64,000 bases of DNA. Origin: Paenibacillus sp. Root52. GTDB lineage: Bacteria > Bacillota > Bacilli > Paenibacillales > Paenibacillaceae. The notes under the pieces were generated by a model. That model ran no database searches, had not been told where the DNA came from, and was given only the letters and a program-made list of their open reading frames with translations. Where the stretch lies: NCBI RefSeq assembly GCF_001426865.1, contig NZ_LMFO01000033.1:186001-250000 (forward strand), given 5' to 3'. Each line of letters opens with the position of its first letter. Within the stretch, counting starts at the first letter, position 1. Positions 1-9,394 of the stretch are shown here, one piece after another. Both the position numbers and the translations under genes were made by a program.

Positions 1-972
1 CTCGTGATGTTCATCATGGGAATGCAGTCTCACTTTATGCTGAAGTATTCCTGTATCACACTTGGTTCGCTGGCGATTACGCTGTATTATTCATTTATTC
101 AACGGGGCTCGTTGTCATCCTCAGGAATGCTGCGTTATCACACAGTAGAGCGTGGCTTCCTGCAGGGATTCCAATATGTTACGCTGGTGAACCTATGGTT
201 CTATGTTCTGTATGAATCGAATGAACTGTATAGCAGAGCTGTGGATGACAGCTTCCCGTTATACCTGTTCTACAAATTCATTCTGTTTGCTTCGCTGACA
301 ATTGCGTTAGCCTACGGACTGAGCAAAGTGAAGCCACTACAAGGTCGATTTGTACGCTATTACACGAACATTCTACATGCTGTGGGTTACTGTATAGCGC
401 TAGCGGTAACGTTAAACCTGCCAGCCTTGCAACCGGATGTTCAGCAACATACCGCTGCCGAGATCGTGGGGCTTATTGTACTGATTATCTTCAATGTGGG
501 GGTATTCTTTGCTGGAAGAGATCTGTTAATTACAGCTATCCGTGGGCAGTTCAAAAGTATTGAATGGTATCCTGTCATTGCAGGTGTCTACCTGTTAGGG
601 GTAATCACCGTTTTCATGACGGTACAGTTCCAATGGGGAGATGTAGGACTGCTCTTCAGCTTAATCTACCTGATACTTGCCATCCTCTACATTGCTTACG
701 GATTCCGTAGAAAATATGTGATGATTCGTCGCCTGGGTCTAGGCCTGACCCTGCTGGCTACGGGCAAGATGGTGTTCTATGATGTTAGTTTGCTGACCGC
801 AGGCAGTAAGATTGTCGCGTATTTCAGTTTTGGTATTTTACTTCTGGGTATTTCTTATCTGTATCAAAAGGTGTCGAGCAAGATGGAGGAAGTCCATGCT
901 CAAGAGAATAAGCCGAATGAACAGGATTCATCTGCTGAATCAGATAAGGAACAACATAACGATGAGGTCTAA
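1..972 (+). CDS. DUF2339-like membrane protein, 3' part
   Basis: The reading frame is open from base 1, so the 5' end lies outside the window. The visible ~323 residues contain about eight or nine hydrophobic segments. Near the C terminus is a block (GLTLLATGKMVFYDV, then FGILLLGISYLYQK) that matches the usual ending of DUF2339 multi-spanning membrane proteins. A hydrophilic, acidic tail (KPNEQDSSAESDKEQ) follows. DUF2339 proteins have no established function. I see no catalytic motif. A hairpin just downstream (about 992-1026) probably ends the transcript. Confidence 0.6.
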   Translation, partial: LVMFIMGMQSHFMLKYSCITLGSLAITLYYSFIQRGSLSSSGMLRYHTVERGFLQGFQYVTLVNLWFYVLYESNELYSRAVDDSFPLYLFYKFILFASLTIALAYGLSKVKPLQGRFVRYYTNILHAVGYCIALAVTLNLPALQPDVQQHTAAEIVGLIVLIIFNVGVFFAGRDLLITAIRGQFKSIEWYPVIAGVYLLGVITVFMTVQFQWGDVGLLFSLIYLILAILYIAYGFRRKYVMIRRLGLGLTLLATGKMVFYDVSLLTAGSKIVAYFSFGILLLGISYLYQKVSSKMEEVHAQENKPNEQDSSAESDKEQHNDEV

Positions 973-991
973 CGACTAATAAACATAACAA

Positions 992-1026
992 TAAGCTCCT
1001 TGATCTGCCTGGCAGACTGAGGGGCT
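992..1026 (+). terminator. hairpin after the DUF2339-like gene
   Basis: AAGCtCCT and AGGgGCTT arms enclose an inner TCTGCC/GGCAGA stem. The following tract is T-rich but interrupted (GTTGGTTGTTG), so it is a moderate terminator candidate. Confidence 0.45.
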
Positions 1027-1131
1027 TGTTGGTTGTTGTGAGTGATCGGTAGAGATGACAATCGTGAAACGTTTATGGGAGTGAACGCGTTATAATAAAG
1101 TAAGTTTATTGCATGAGTATGTTGCTGGTAT

Positions 1132-1290
1132 TTAGGGCTGGATGCTCGTATGTATCCATGACGTTTCTGTCGTTGCTTGCTTGCCATTCAGGGACTCTCC
1201 GCGTTCACCGTTCATGTGGGACAGAACCGTGAGTGTGATGGATAAAGCAAAAGCAAGTAGCACATATATGCAAATGTTCTTTTTGTTCAT
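1132..1290 (-). CDS. small single-pass membrane or secreted peptide (52 aa)
   Basis: Starting at the ATG at 1290, this gives a 52-residue product with a basic N terminus (MNKKN), one hydrophobic segment at about residues 6-24 (ICIYVLLAFALSITLTVLS) and a short polar tail. A ribosome binding site (GAGAGGT) lies about seven bases upstream, which supports this start over an upstream in-frame one. I do not recognise a family. The hydrophobic stretch could be an uncleaved signal anchor. The gene stands alone between the DUF2339-like gene and an intergenic repeat. Confidence 0.4.
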   Translation of the reverse strand: MNKKNICIYVLLAFALSITLTVLSHMNGERGESLNGKQATTETSWIHTSIQP

Positions 1291-1482
1291 ATTTGGGTAC
1301 CTCTCTTGTTGGTAAGCTAGTGACTGTCTATCATGAGAAAAAAAGCACAACGTCTGGTATAGTAGAGAAAAGCATAGAACGACGCCATGTATACACTATA
1401 TAAATTGTCATGAATGCAAACAATGGAACAAATCTGATGAAGTTATCATTATTATTTGAACGAACATATATGCTCGCTCAGC

Positions 1483-1686
1483 ATTTACAGTGGAACGGAG
1501 AGGACAGAAACAAACTGAAGAAGCGAAGCGTTCGCCTGAAAGCTTTCTGCAAGAAAGCTACCTCGGAAGCATACGCTATCCCAGGATTTCCCCTTAGGAG
1601 AAGGGATTCAAAAAAAATCCGGGGATAACAGCGATCGGAGGTTGTTCTGTCATCGGAGTGCAGCTGTAAATACTCCTTAGTTGAAC
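1483..1686 (+). repeat. dispersed repeat family 1, copy A
   Basis: Copy A of a ~200 bp intergenic repeat also seen at 28419-28635 (inverted) and 38298-38470, with fragments at 10769 and 46901. Shared blocks are GGAGAGGACAGAAA, GAAGAAGCGAAGCGTTCG, a hairpin of the type ATCCCCGG..CCGGGGAT, CAGCGATCGGA(A)GGTTGTTCTGTCATCGGAGTG and a right end GTAAATACTCCTTAGTTGAAC. It fills most of the gap 1291-1727. The small open frame inside it (1410-1628) is part of the repeat and is not called. Confidence 0.8.
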
Positions 1687-1727
1687 ATATATATATAGAG
1701 AGTGAATTTTGAAGGTGGGGGAATAAC

Positions 1728-2405
1728 ATGCGGGAGACGGCAAAAATCGTCATTCGTACACCTGGACAGGAAAGTGATGGTTCATTTGCTTATGTACGGC
1801 AAGGGCTCTCCATAGTGGTAGGGCGTTACACAGGAGGCAGTGAACTGGATCTGTCCGTGTACAATCAGATGATTTCCAAACGGCACTGCCGTATTCATTA
1901 TGATGCACAGTTTCAGCTGTGGGTTGAGGATCTGGATAGTAAAAATGGAACGGAGTTGAACGGGCAACGCCTTGTTCCATATGAGAGATATCCTTTTGCA
2001 GAAGGGGACAGCCTGACGCTAGTGAATGGACTGATTCAGCTTCGGATCGAGAATGATTTGGAGGAGACGAGGGAATATCGTCTTTCTGACCTGCTCGGTG
2101 AAGGAATTAGAGTGCACGATCATATGCAAACGGTACAGATTGGCGAGGTGGAGATTCCGCTATCGAAGAAGGAGTTCCAGCTGTTCAAATTATTGTACAG
2201 TCAGCTAGACCATTTTGTGACGCGTGAGCAGATTGTCAGTCAGGTATGGCCTGAACGTAGCATATTGGAAAGTGAACCGGTGGGGATTGATGAGATTAAC
2301 TCCTTGATCTACCGGACGAATCGAAAGCTCGGCATTCATTTTACGATCAAATCGGTGTATAAGAAGGGCGTGTACATGAAATCTCATGTACCGGATTTAG
2401 GGTGA
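1728..2405 (+). CDS. FHA domain / winged-helix regulator
   Basis: A 225-residue cytoplasmic protein. Residues ~25-100 form a forkhead-associated domain with the typical GRYTGG, SKRHCRI and DSKNGTELNG blocks, which binds phosphothreonine peptides in this family. Residues ~135-218 form an OmpR/PhoB-type winged helix (PLSKKEFQLFKLLY, REQIVSQVWP, TIKSVYKKGVYM), so it is probably a DNA-binding regulator whose activity depends on a Ser/Thr phosphoprotein partner rather than on a receiver domain. No kinase gene is adjacent. A GGTGGGGG-type ribosome site precedes the ATG. It is monocistronic and ends at a strong terminator. The target genes cannot be told from the window. Confidence 0.75.
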   Translation: MRETAKIVIRTPGQESDGSFAYVRQGLSIVVGRYTGGSELDLSVYNQMISKRHCRIHYDAQFQLWVEDLDSKNGTELNGQRLVPYERYPFAEGDSLTLVNGLIQLRIENDLEETREYRLSDLLGEGIRVHDHMQTVQIGEVEIPLSKKEFQLFKLLYSQLDHFVTREQIVSQVWPERSILESEPVGIDEINSLIYRTNRKLGIHFTIKSVYKKGVYMKSHVPDLG

Positions 2406-2468
2406 CCTTATTGCGCAGTTCGAGTACCCAGAGCAAGTCAGTATAATAGAAAAATGCAATCAATAAGC

Positions 2469-2502
2469 CCAGATAAGCTTTAATGCTTGTCTGGTTTTTT
2501 TT
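2469..2502 (+). terminator. rho-independent terminator
   Basis: CCAGATAAGC, a six-base loop, GCTTGTCTGG, then eight T residues. It ends the FHA regulator transcript. Confidence 0.85.
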
Positions 2503-2623
2503 GTGTAGCTATGAAGGATACATGCTGCTTTTTTGAAATGACTTATTCTATACCGCCTATCGTGTGTTCTACTTATTCAGGAGCGCAGCTTAGCGTTGAT
2601 ATGGAATTCAAGCCGAGTTCAAT

Positions 2624-2681
2624 TTATTTGACTAAGTCAATTAAATTGAATACAGTGTATATAGTTGACTTAGTCAAATAA
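2624..2681. promoter_or_regulatory. double palindromic operator before MarR-GNAT gene
   Basis: TTATTTGACTAAGTCAA (2624-2640) and its exact reverse complement TTGACTTAGTCAAATAA (2665-2681) are separated by 24 bases. Each arm is itself nearly palindromic (TTGACTAAGTCAA) and carries a -35-like TTGACT. The arrangement fits binding of two MarR dimers and probably autoregulation of the gene starting at 2710. Operator function is inferred from symmetry and position. Confidence 0.7.
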
Positions 2682-2709
2682 TATACTGAGTATCATTTAG
2701 GAGGCCTGC

Positions 2710-3642
2710 ATGAATTCACATACATCGATCATCCCCATCATCCGCCAATTTAACCGATTCTACACAAAGGTACTTGGCCTGCTGGATAAACACTTGCTCG
2801 ACAGCGACTTTTCTCTATCAGAAGTGCGGGTTCTTTATGAGATTGGTCATTCCGAGCACTGCACAGCTAGCATGCTCATCGAGCAACTTCGTCTGGATCC
2901 CGGGTATTTGAGCCGAATGTTGAAACGGTTTGAAAAGTTGGGGTTAACTTACCGTGTACAATCCAAAGAAGATGGAAGATCGTCTCTGCTGTATCTTTCA
3001 GAACTTGGAAAAGAAACACTGGCTCGGATGGACGCATTATCCGATGAACAGATACACAATATGATCCTCGAATTGCCCGATCAGAGCCAGCGAAGTATTG
3101 CCAGAAGTATGACGGCCATTGAGAGGGAGTTGTCTAGTGAACCGATAGAACGGAGAATACATGTCCGAACCGAGCTGAAGCCGGGAGACGTCGGAGCACT
3201 GATTCAACTGCACGGCTGGGTCTATGCCAAGGAATGCGGCTATAACCACGAATTTGAAGCGTACGTCTGCAAAACGTTTTATGATTTTCTGCAAACCTAC
3301 AGCCCGGACAAGGATCGGTTCTGGTTGGTAGAATCGGATCATGAAATTGTCGGCAGTATCGCGGTCATCGGCCATCCGGGCGAGAGAGCCCAAATTCGTT
3401 GGTTTATCTTGCATCCCGATTATCGGGGGATGGGGATTGGGAAGAAGCTCATTCAAGAGGCTATCACATACTGCCGGGAAAAGGGATATCGAGATGTCTT
3501 TCTGGAAACGACGGATGATCAGAAGACAGCCATCGCTATGTACACAAAAGCAGGGTTCGTCAAAACCCTAGAACAAGAGAACATGGGTTGGGGAACGCAT
3601 CACATCGAACAAACCTATGAACTACATCTTCATAAAGAATAA
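2710..3642 (+). CDS. MarR-type regulator fused to GNAT acetyltransferase
   Basis: 310 residues. The first ~145 form a MarR winged helix (LDSDFSLSEVRVLYEIG, TASMLIEQLRLDPGYLSRMLKRFEKLGL, a wing with SKEDGRSSLLYLSELG). Residues ~152-308 form a GNAT domain (the acetyl-CoA loop motif is RGMGIG in PDYRGMGIGKKLIQEAI, then ETTDDQKTAIAMYTKAGF). Such two-domain proteins are widespread in soil Firmicutes; the acetyl acceptor is unknown. GGAGG precedes the ATG by seven bases. The perfect double palindrome upstream suggests autoregulation. The gene is monocistronic. Confidence 0.85.
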   Translation: MNSHTSIIPIIRQFNRFYTKVLGLLDKHLLDSDFSLSEVRVLYEIGHSEHCTASMLIEQLRLDPGYLSRMLKRFEKLGLTYRVQSKEDGRSSLLYLSELGKETLARMDALSDEQIHNMILELPDQSQRSIARSMTAIERELSSEPIERRIHVRTELKPGDVGALIQLHGWVYAKECGYNHEFEAYVCKTFYDFLQTYSPDKDRFWLVESDHEIVGSIAVIGHPGERAQIRWFILHPDYRGMGIGKKLIQEAITYCREKGYRDVFLETTDDQKTAIAMYTKAGFVKTLEQENMGWGTHHIEQTYELHLHKE

Positions 3643-3788
3643 TTTCTTCATGATAAATATGTACGGGTCTCTTTCAAGATAACTTTTCAATAATATTATT
3701 AAACGGGTATGCACGAGTACTGTAGTATAATGATGAATGCAAGAGCGAAGACCAGTCAACATCTTCAACTCCCAAAGGATGAGGCTAT

Positions 3789-4367
3789 ATGTTCATTATT
3801 CCATTCATTCCATGGTTGATCGCCGTGCTTACCTTAATTGCTGTTCTGTCTATTGTGCTCATTAGCTGGAGAAATGGAATCTCTCCGATGCCTACATCCC
3901 GATTGGTCAGACGTGTTGTCATTCAGGAGGTGAATCGCATTCCTGGTTATGGCGATGTAATCGAGGCAGGCTCTGGATGGGGCACGCTCGGCCTGGATGT
4001 CGTGCGGTATTGTCCGGGTAAACGGCTCACGGGTATCGAAAATTCTCTCTTGCCTCTGTGGGTCTCCCAAGGAATCGCATATCTGAGTGTACGCCTACGT
4101 GAGGCCAAAGGTCGACAACAATCCATGAAGGGTAGACTGCGGTTCATCCGCGGCAATATCTACAATAGCTCTTACGAACATGCTGATTGCGTCATCTGTT
4201 ATTTGTTTCCCGGAGCGATGAATCGTCTGAGTGATAAGTTCACACGTGAATTGCCGCCAGGTGCGAGAGTGATTAGTGTCTGTTTTGCGTTGCCAGGCAA
4301 GGTGCCACTTCGCACGATTACCTGTACGGATGCTTTACGCACCAAGGTGTATGTCTATGTGTTTTAG
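3789..4367 (+). CDS. membrane-anchored class I SAM-dependent methyltransferase-like protein
   Basis: 192 residues. An N-terminal hydrophobic helix (~3-25) is followed by a Rossmann-type methyltransferase core. Motif I is VIEAGSGWGTLGL (~residues 57-69) and the acidic residue ending strand 2 is in LTGIEN. The later motif DCVICYLFPGAMN resembles motif IV. It is shorter than most stand-alone methyltransferases, and no substrate can be deduced. The ATG follows a weak AAGGATGAGG site. It stands alone between the MarR-GNAT gene and a repeat-containing spacer. Confidence 0.65.
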   Translation: MFIIPFIPWLIAVLTLIAVLSIVLISWRNGISPMPTSRLVRRVVIQEVNRIPGYGDVIEAGSGWGTLGLDVVRYCPGKRLTGIENSLLPLWVSQGIAYLSVRLREAKGRQQSMKGRLRFIRGNIYNSSYEHADCVICYLFPGAMNRLSDKFTRELPPGARVISVCFALPGKVPLRTITCTDALRTKVYVYVF

Positions 4368-4392
4368 GCGAATAGAATGAACAACACGAAGG

Positions 4393-4517
4393 GATTGTCT
4401 CACAAACCTGAAATATGGACTGAATTGATGAAATAACGCCTCTGTGATTCGTTAGATATCAGATCCGGGAAAATGATCTCGAATAGCATGTGTCAGGTTC
4501 ATTACATCAAAATAACG
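4393..4517 (+). repeat. dispersed repeat family 3, short copy
   Basis: This stretch shares GATTCGTTAGAT (4446-4457), a following GTCAGGTTCATTA-like segment and AAAATAACG with the longer element at 60730-60935. It lies in the gap between the methyltransferase and the Cthe_2159-type gene. The match is patchy, so family membership is tentative. Confidence 0.4.
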
Positions 4518-4520
4518 CTA

Positions 4521-4568
4521 AAGGGGATGTCCCTCGTCATATTTATATGACCTATCGGACATCCCCTT
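4521..4568. terminator. long inverted repeat between convergent genes
   Basis: AAGGGGATGTCC (4521-4532) and GGACATCCCCTT (4557-4568) are exact reverse complements, with a nested GTCATAT/ATATGAC stem in the loop. There is no T tract, so it may serve as a bidirectional terminator or processing hairpin between convergent genes. Confidence 0.55.
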
Positions 4569-4639
4569 ACGTCTAGCTTGGAACAGATACGTTGTTTGTT
4601 AAGTTGCCGCACAGATTCATATGTGAGATAACTCGTTGT

Positions 4640-6913
4640 TTATTTTGCTGAATCGGTTGTACTTGTGCTGTCAGAAGTAGTGCCAGATTGTCCGCGGCCT
4701 CTTCCGCCTCCGAATCCACCTTGACCATTACCTCCGCCAAAACCGCCCATGCCTGACTGAGCTGTAGTGACACCTGATTCATTGACCCAAGTTACATTGC
4801 TTGTGGATTGGAATGCAACGATTTTTGTTCCGCCGCTGTAAGTGCCATCTGTGTACAGTCCATCCACGGCTGTGCCTGTGGAGGTTCCGCCAGAGTAGAT
4901 GACATAAGATCCATCTGCTTCTAGGTCAGGGGAGCTAATGACTACGGATTGATAATCCTTCGCTGGAGCAAACGTTAGAATGCTGTTGCCTTCACTGTCT
5001 TCGACATGAACGAGTGTTCCTGCTTTTTGAGTGGCAGGGAATGTCATGACAATTGCATTCTGAGTAGACGAATCGGAAGTACCCTGTGCCATGCCTGAGC
5101 TTCCAGCTGCGATCAGATATCCACCACTCATCTCAAATGAGCCATCATAGTCGAGTGCTCCATTGCCATTGTCTGTTGGACCATTGACGATTACAGTACC
5201 ACCTGTCATGTAGATCGAACCGTTCGCATCCAGCCCGTCACCGCCTGCATTCACAGTGAGTGATCCGCCGTTAATATGCAACTCGTTGTTGCCAGATGAT
5301 TCACCCGGCATACCACCAGGTGCACCGTTTTGTTGTGCTGCATTCGTGCTAGTCTGATCGGTAGTTGATGTTGTAGCTGTTGTATCCGTGTTTGGACTAG
5401 CTTCAGCGGTAGCGGTGGTTGTAGTCTCTTCACCACCAGCTGCATTAACGCCATCATCGGATGCTGTGACATCCACATTGCCGTCATTCAATGTAATGAC
5501 TGCACCTTCAAGTCCTTCATAACTGTTCGCAATTGTGATCTCTCCACCATTAATGGTAAGGGCTTGATCTGCATGGATTCCGTCATCGCCAGACTTCAGG
5601 CTGAATGTTCCGTCATTTACAGTGACATTATTGTTGCTATGCAGGGAATCATCCATGGAATCAATCGTATAGGTACCACCGTTAACCGTGAGATCAGTAC
5701 CTGCTTTGAGTGCTTTGGCGCTGATGGACTCTTCTTCCGTTGTCGTGGTGGCTGTGTCTGCATCGGCATTGGATTCCGTCGTCGTTGCTGTATTGGCAGA
5801 GTTGGATGCAGCTGTGTTGTTGGTGTCTGCTGCAGCATTCGCGCCAGTATTATCTGGCATATCGGCAGGACGCTCGCCATCCGGCGGTGTACCCATATCC
5901 GTAGGTGGTGTACCCATGTCTGTTGGAGGTGTGCCACCACCAAATCCACCGCCCCCGCCGCCAAACGGTCTTTCTTCTACTTTGGCTGGTGCATTTGCAC
6001 TTCCTCCAGCAGTCACGATATTGTATGTGCCGCCATCCGTAACAAGGGCAGTCTCAGCTTGAATACCGTCACTACCGCTTTCAATGTTGAAGGTACCATC
6101 TGCAATGGCGACAAAGCCTTTAGAGGTATCGGTATCATTGGTGGATTTAATTCCATCGCCTGCTGCATCGATAGTGATCGTGCCTGCCTGAATCGCAACC
6201 ATGTCTTTACCTTTGATTCCGTCATCGGCAGCCTTGACGTTGATCGTGCCGCTGATAACTTTCAGATCATCCTTACTCGTAATGCCCTCATTATAGTTAC
6301 CTGTCACTGTTAATTGTCCTGTACCGTTGAATGTCAGATCTGCTTTGCTAAAGATAGCTGCATCCGGCTCATCCGTCGTATCATCGGCGTATACGTAGGT
6401 TTTGCCATCCGAAACTTCGTTTTTCGTTCCTTTCTCAAGTGTAATGACGGCTTTGCCAGCCTTCTGGATGTAGATCCCTGCACTATCGTTATCATGAATC
6501 TTTGTCCCGTTTAACACGAGGTGCACGACGCCTTTATCCGCAACGTTGACTACAATTTGCCCATCTGTCAGTTCACCGCTAAGCACATAAGTACCAGCTT
6601 CTGAGATGGTTACCGTACCGTTTGCCACTTTGGCTCCCGATCCAGTCACTGCTGCGGTTGTTCCATTCAGTTTGATGATGGTGGAGTCTGCTTCAGTCCA
6701 GCTCACATTGGTATCATCTACATCGAGAGAGACGAGGTCGGCGAATTTGACCGAAGTTTGTTCACTCACGGAGACGGTTTTGGTGGTTCCTGTCGTTGTT
6801 GTTGCGGCATTGGCAGTTGTATTCGTTGATGCTGGGGCGCTGCATGCTGTCACGAGTGCAGTAATCATCGCTATAGACCACAGTTTGCTACCGGCTATCA
6901 CTTTCTTCTTCAT
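4640..6913 (-). CDS. Cthe_2159-type carbohydrate-binding lipoprotein
   Basis: 757 residues. A lipoprotein signal peptide ends in VTAC (Cys ~24), so the protein should be anchored outside the membrane. The body is a long series of short beta-strand repeats with GT/GG-DG turns (GIYIQKAGKAVITLEKG, DDGIKGKDMVAIQAGTITIDAAGDGIKST), as in the Cthe_2159 family of right-handed beta-helix proteins, some of which bind acidic polysaccharide. Two low-complexity spacers (Gly/Pro-rich with repeated TPPTDMG, and Ala/Asn/Thr-rich) split the repeats, and a Gly-rich tail (GGFGGGNGQGGFGGGRGRG) ends it. It lies 60 bp or so downstream of the DUF4956 and VTC genes, forming a recurrent trio. Confidence 0.8.
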   Translation of the reverse strand: MKKKVIAGSKLWSIAMITALVTACSAPASTNTTANAATTTTGTTKTVSVSEQTSVKFADLVSLDVDDTNVSWTEADSTIIKLNGTTAAVTGSGAKVANGTVTISEAGTYVLSGELTDGQIVVNVADKGVVHLVLNGTKIHDNDSAGIYIQKAGKAVITLEKGTKNEVSDGKTYVYADDTTDEPDAAIFSKADLTFNGTGQLTVTGNYNEGITSKDDLKVISGTINVKAADDGIKGKDMVAIQAGTITIDAAGDGIKSTNDTDTSKGFVAIADGTFNIESGSDGIQAETALVTDGGTYNIVTAGGSANAPAKVEERPFGGGGGGFGGGTPPTDMGTPPTDMGTPPDGERPADMPDNTGANAAADTNNTAASNSANTATTTESNADADTATTTTEEESISAKALKAGTDLTVNGGTYTIDSMDDSLHSNNNVTVNDGTFSLKSGDDGIHADQALTINGGEITIANSYEGLEGAVITLNDGNVDVTASDDGVNAAGGEETTTTATAEASPNTDTTATTSTTDQTSTNAAQQNGAPGGMPGESSGNNELHINGGSLTVNAGGDGLDANGSIYMTGGTVIVNGPTDNGNGALDYDGSFEMSGGYLIAAGSSGMAQGTSDSSTQNAIVMTFPATQKAGTLVHVEDSEGNSILTFAPAKDYQSVVISSPDLEADGSYVIYSGGTSTGTAVDGLYTDGTYSGGTKIVAFQSTSNVTWVNESGVTTAQSGMGGFGGGNGQGGFGGGRGRGQSGTTSDSTSTTDSAK

Positions 6914-6974
6914 AGTATATCGATCCCTTCAAATTTAAATTAATAAGATATCCTTGGTAATTAAAAGCGGTTCT

Positions 6975-7655
6975 TTAATAGTCGGTGGTTGGGCTCATCG
7001 TTAGGGAGATATCCAAGTTGCCGTTCCGTGTACGGATCGCGTCGAGGAATTCCTTCTGGCTAACACTTTCGTGGATAGTTACGCTGTATACCAACTCGTA
7101 CAGACTACCAAGTTCGGTCGTTCTGATTTTTTTCAGATCAAAAGGCACGTTGAATGTATGGAACACTTCGTTAAGTGCTTCTTCATAGCTTAGATTTTCA
7201 GGAATAGTTACTTTCAGAGTTTTCTGCTGGCTCTTCTTGCCACCGAAGTTGAAGCGACTCAGGACAAACATCAGTACACACAAGACAACTGTGAACAGAA
7301 CCGCGTATCCAAAAGCACCAACTCCGCACGCTAGACCAGATGCCATCGTGAACAATACATATGCGATATCTTTCGGGTCACCCGGCGCACTCCGGAACCG
7401 GATAATGGAGAAAGCACCCGCCAAGCTGAACGCTCGGGCAATGTTACTGCCGATGAGCAGGATGATGATGGCGACAATGACTGGTAGAACAACCATGGTT
7501 AAGGTGAAGCTCTGTGAGTAGGTGCTCTGATTGGTCTTCATGTAAGTGAGACTAATGACAAGTCCCAGAATAATTGCTAGTCCGATGGTAACCACGGAAC
7601 TGCTAAAGGTTAGTGTTGTATCATCTAATGCAGAGCTGAATAATGAATCAAGCAT
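6975..7655 (-). CDS. DUF4956 membrane protein
   Basis: The start is placed at the ATG at 7655 (MLDSLFSS), which overlaps the VTC gene's stop by eight bases. The 226-residue product has four hydrophobic segments in its first ~140 residues (VVTIGLAIILGLVISLTY, LTMVVLPVIVAIIILLIGS, DIAYVLFTMASGLACGVGAF, VLFTVVLCVLMFVLS). A cytoplasmic domain follows (LKVTIPENLSYEEALNEVFHTF). This matches DUF4956, a family regularly encoded beside VTC-domain proteins and CotH or Cthe_2159 proteins. The function is unknown; it may be a membrane partner of the VTC enzyme. Translation is probably coupled to the upstream gene. Confidence 0.8.
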   Translation of the reverse strand: MLDSLFSSALDDTTLTFSSSVVTIGLAIILGLVISLTYMKTNQSTYSQSFTLTMVVLPVIVAIIILLIGSNIARAFSLAGAFSIIRFRSAPGDPKDIAYVLFTMASGLACGVGAFGYAVLFTVVLCVLMFVLSRFNFGGKKSQQKTLKVTIPENLSYEEALNEVFHTFNVPFDLKKIRTTELGSLYELVYSVTIHESVSQKEFLDAIRTRNGNLDISLTMSPTTDY

Positions 7656-8466
7656 ATAGGACACGCTCTCTTTCTCTAATTGATTGTTCTTGTTCCATCG
7701 CATGTTCGAAGTCTGTACCTGGTATGAGCACGCGCTCTGTCTGATAATTCAGGTTCGTTGTTTTCGCCAGATGTCTGTATTCGTTGCCGTATTTGGAGAA
7801 TCCAGTACGGTAGAGACCGTGTTCGGATAACAGTTGAGACAGCCAGATTGGAACAGTTTTCTCGGCCTTCACTTCCATGAGCCATCGACCGTCTTTCACG
7901 AGCGGTTCGCCGTAATCTCCCTGTTCCAGCTTCAGATCGTATCTGCGGCTGCGAATGTTGGTGTCAAAAGTAATGCGGAGATCGCGGCTGTTTTTGTCAA
8001 ACAACGCTTTGCGTTCATAAGCTAGATACACTTTCGGTTCAAGATCATACAGCCGGAGGAAGTATTTGATCTCTTCAATGACCTGTTTGTTCATGTAATC
8101 GGCGAGTTCTGGCGCCTGCCCAGTACGAACGAACTCGTAGGCTTCATCCAGCTTCAGGGCTGTTCTGCGTTTATTGACCAGGCCGAATACTTTCTTTTTG
8201 ATCTCTAAGTACACTTTGGCATTCTCTTCGGGCACACCGTATGCTCTTAGACGCAGCTTCTCCTTATATTTCGGTTTGGAGAGACTAGCACGAATCAGTG
8301 AATCTTGCGGTGTATCGAAGTAAAGGTTACTAATCGAGTAAAAATCGTGTTTCTTGTTATACGCATCTAGCTCCATATATTTCAGCAGGTCGCTGTAAAA
8401 ATGTTCATACTGCTCATCGGTCAGAAGATATTTGCTCTCATATCGGTTGAACACCTCAATAGCCAT
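7648..8466 (-). CDS. VTC-domain (polyphosphate polymerase-like) protein
   Basis: 272 residues. Visible are the early E-x-K-Y motif (RYESKYLL), SNLYFDTPQDSL, KEKLRLRAYG, VYLEIKKKVFGLVNKRRTAL and a late LMEVKAEKTVPIWLS. These basic and acidic residues line the tunnel of the VTC domain, which in yeast Vtc4 makes polyphosphate from ATP. In bacteria VTC proteins sit beside DUF4956 and CotH-type proteins and their product is not established. This one has no membrane segment, so membrane association could come through DUF4956. It is the first gene of the minus-strand trio and diverges from the two-component system at 8717. Confidence 0.8.
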   Translation of the reverse strand: MAIEVFNRYESKYLLTDEQYEHFYSDLLKYMELDAYNKKHDFYSISNLYFDTPQDSLIRASLSKPKYKEKLRLRAYGVPEENAKVYLEIKKKVFGLVNKRRTALKLDEAYEFVRTGQAPELADYMNKQVIEEIKYFLRLYDLEPKVYLAYERKALFDKNSRDLRITFDTNIRSRRYDLKLEQGDYGEPLVKDGRWLMEVKAEKTVPIWLSQLLSEHGLYRTGFSKYGNEYRHLAKTTNLNYQTERVLIPGTDFEHAMEQEQSIRERERVLYA

Positions 8467-8716
8467 GTCACGTCATCCCTTTCATTGTGTCGTTGTATGT
8501 TGTGATGCATTTTGTCTTGCTGTCATGTCTGTATCTTAGAGCGTTAACCTTGAATGAATCTTAAATGATTTTACATTCCGTTAATCTTTTTTTACCTTCC
8601 TATAATAGTGCTCAGCCAAAACATAAATTAAGATTGATTCAAGGTTCCGCAGATATAATCATTGGTATAATAGATGAACATGTTCACAACCAATCCATAT
8701 AGAGGGATGAATACAG

Positions 8717-9393
<677 letters not shown>

Positions 9394-9394
<1 letters not shown>

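Noticed and set aside
1410..1628. 72-codon open frame upstream of the FHA gene
   Set aside because: It lies inside repeat family 1; the same sequence occurs at other places with stops, and no ribosome site supports it.
5564..6313. Long open frame antisense to the Cthe_2159-type lipoprotein
   Set aside because: It is a mirror of a repetitive, GC-biased coding sequence and has a Cys/Ile/Arg-rich composition without any motif.
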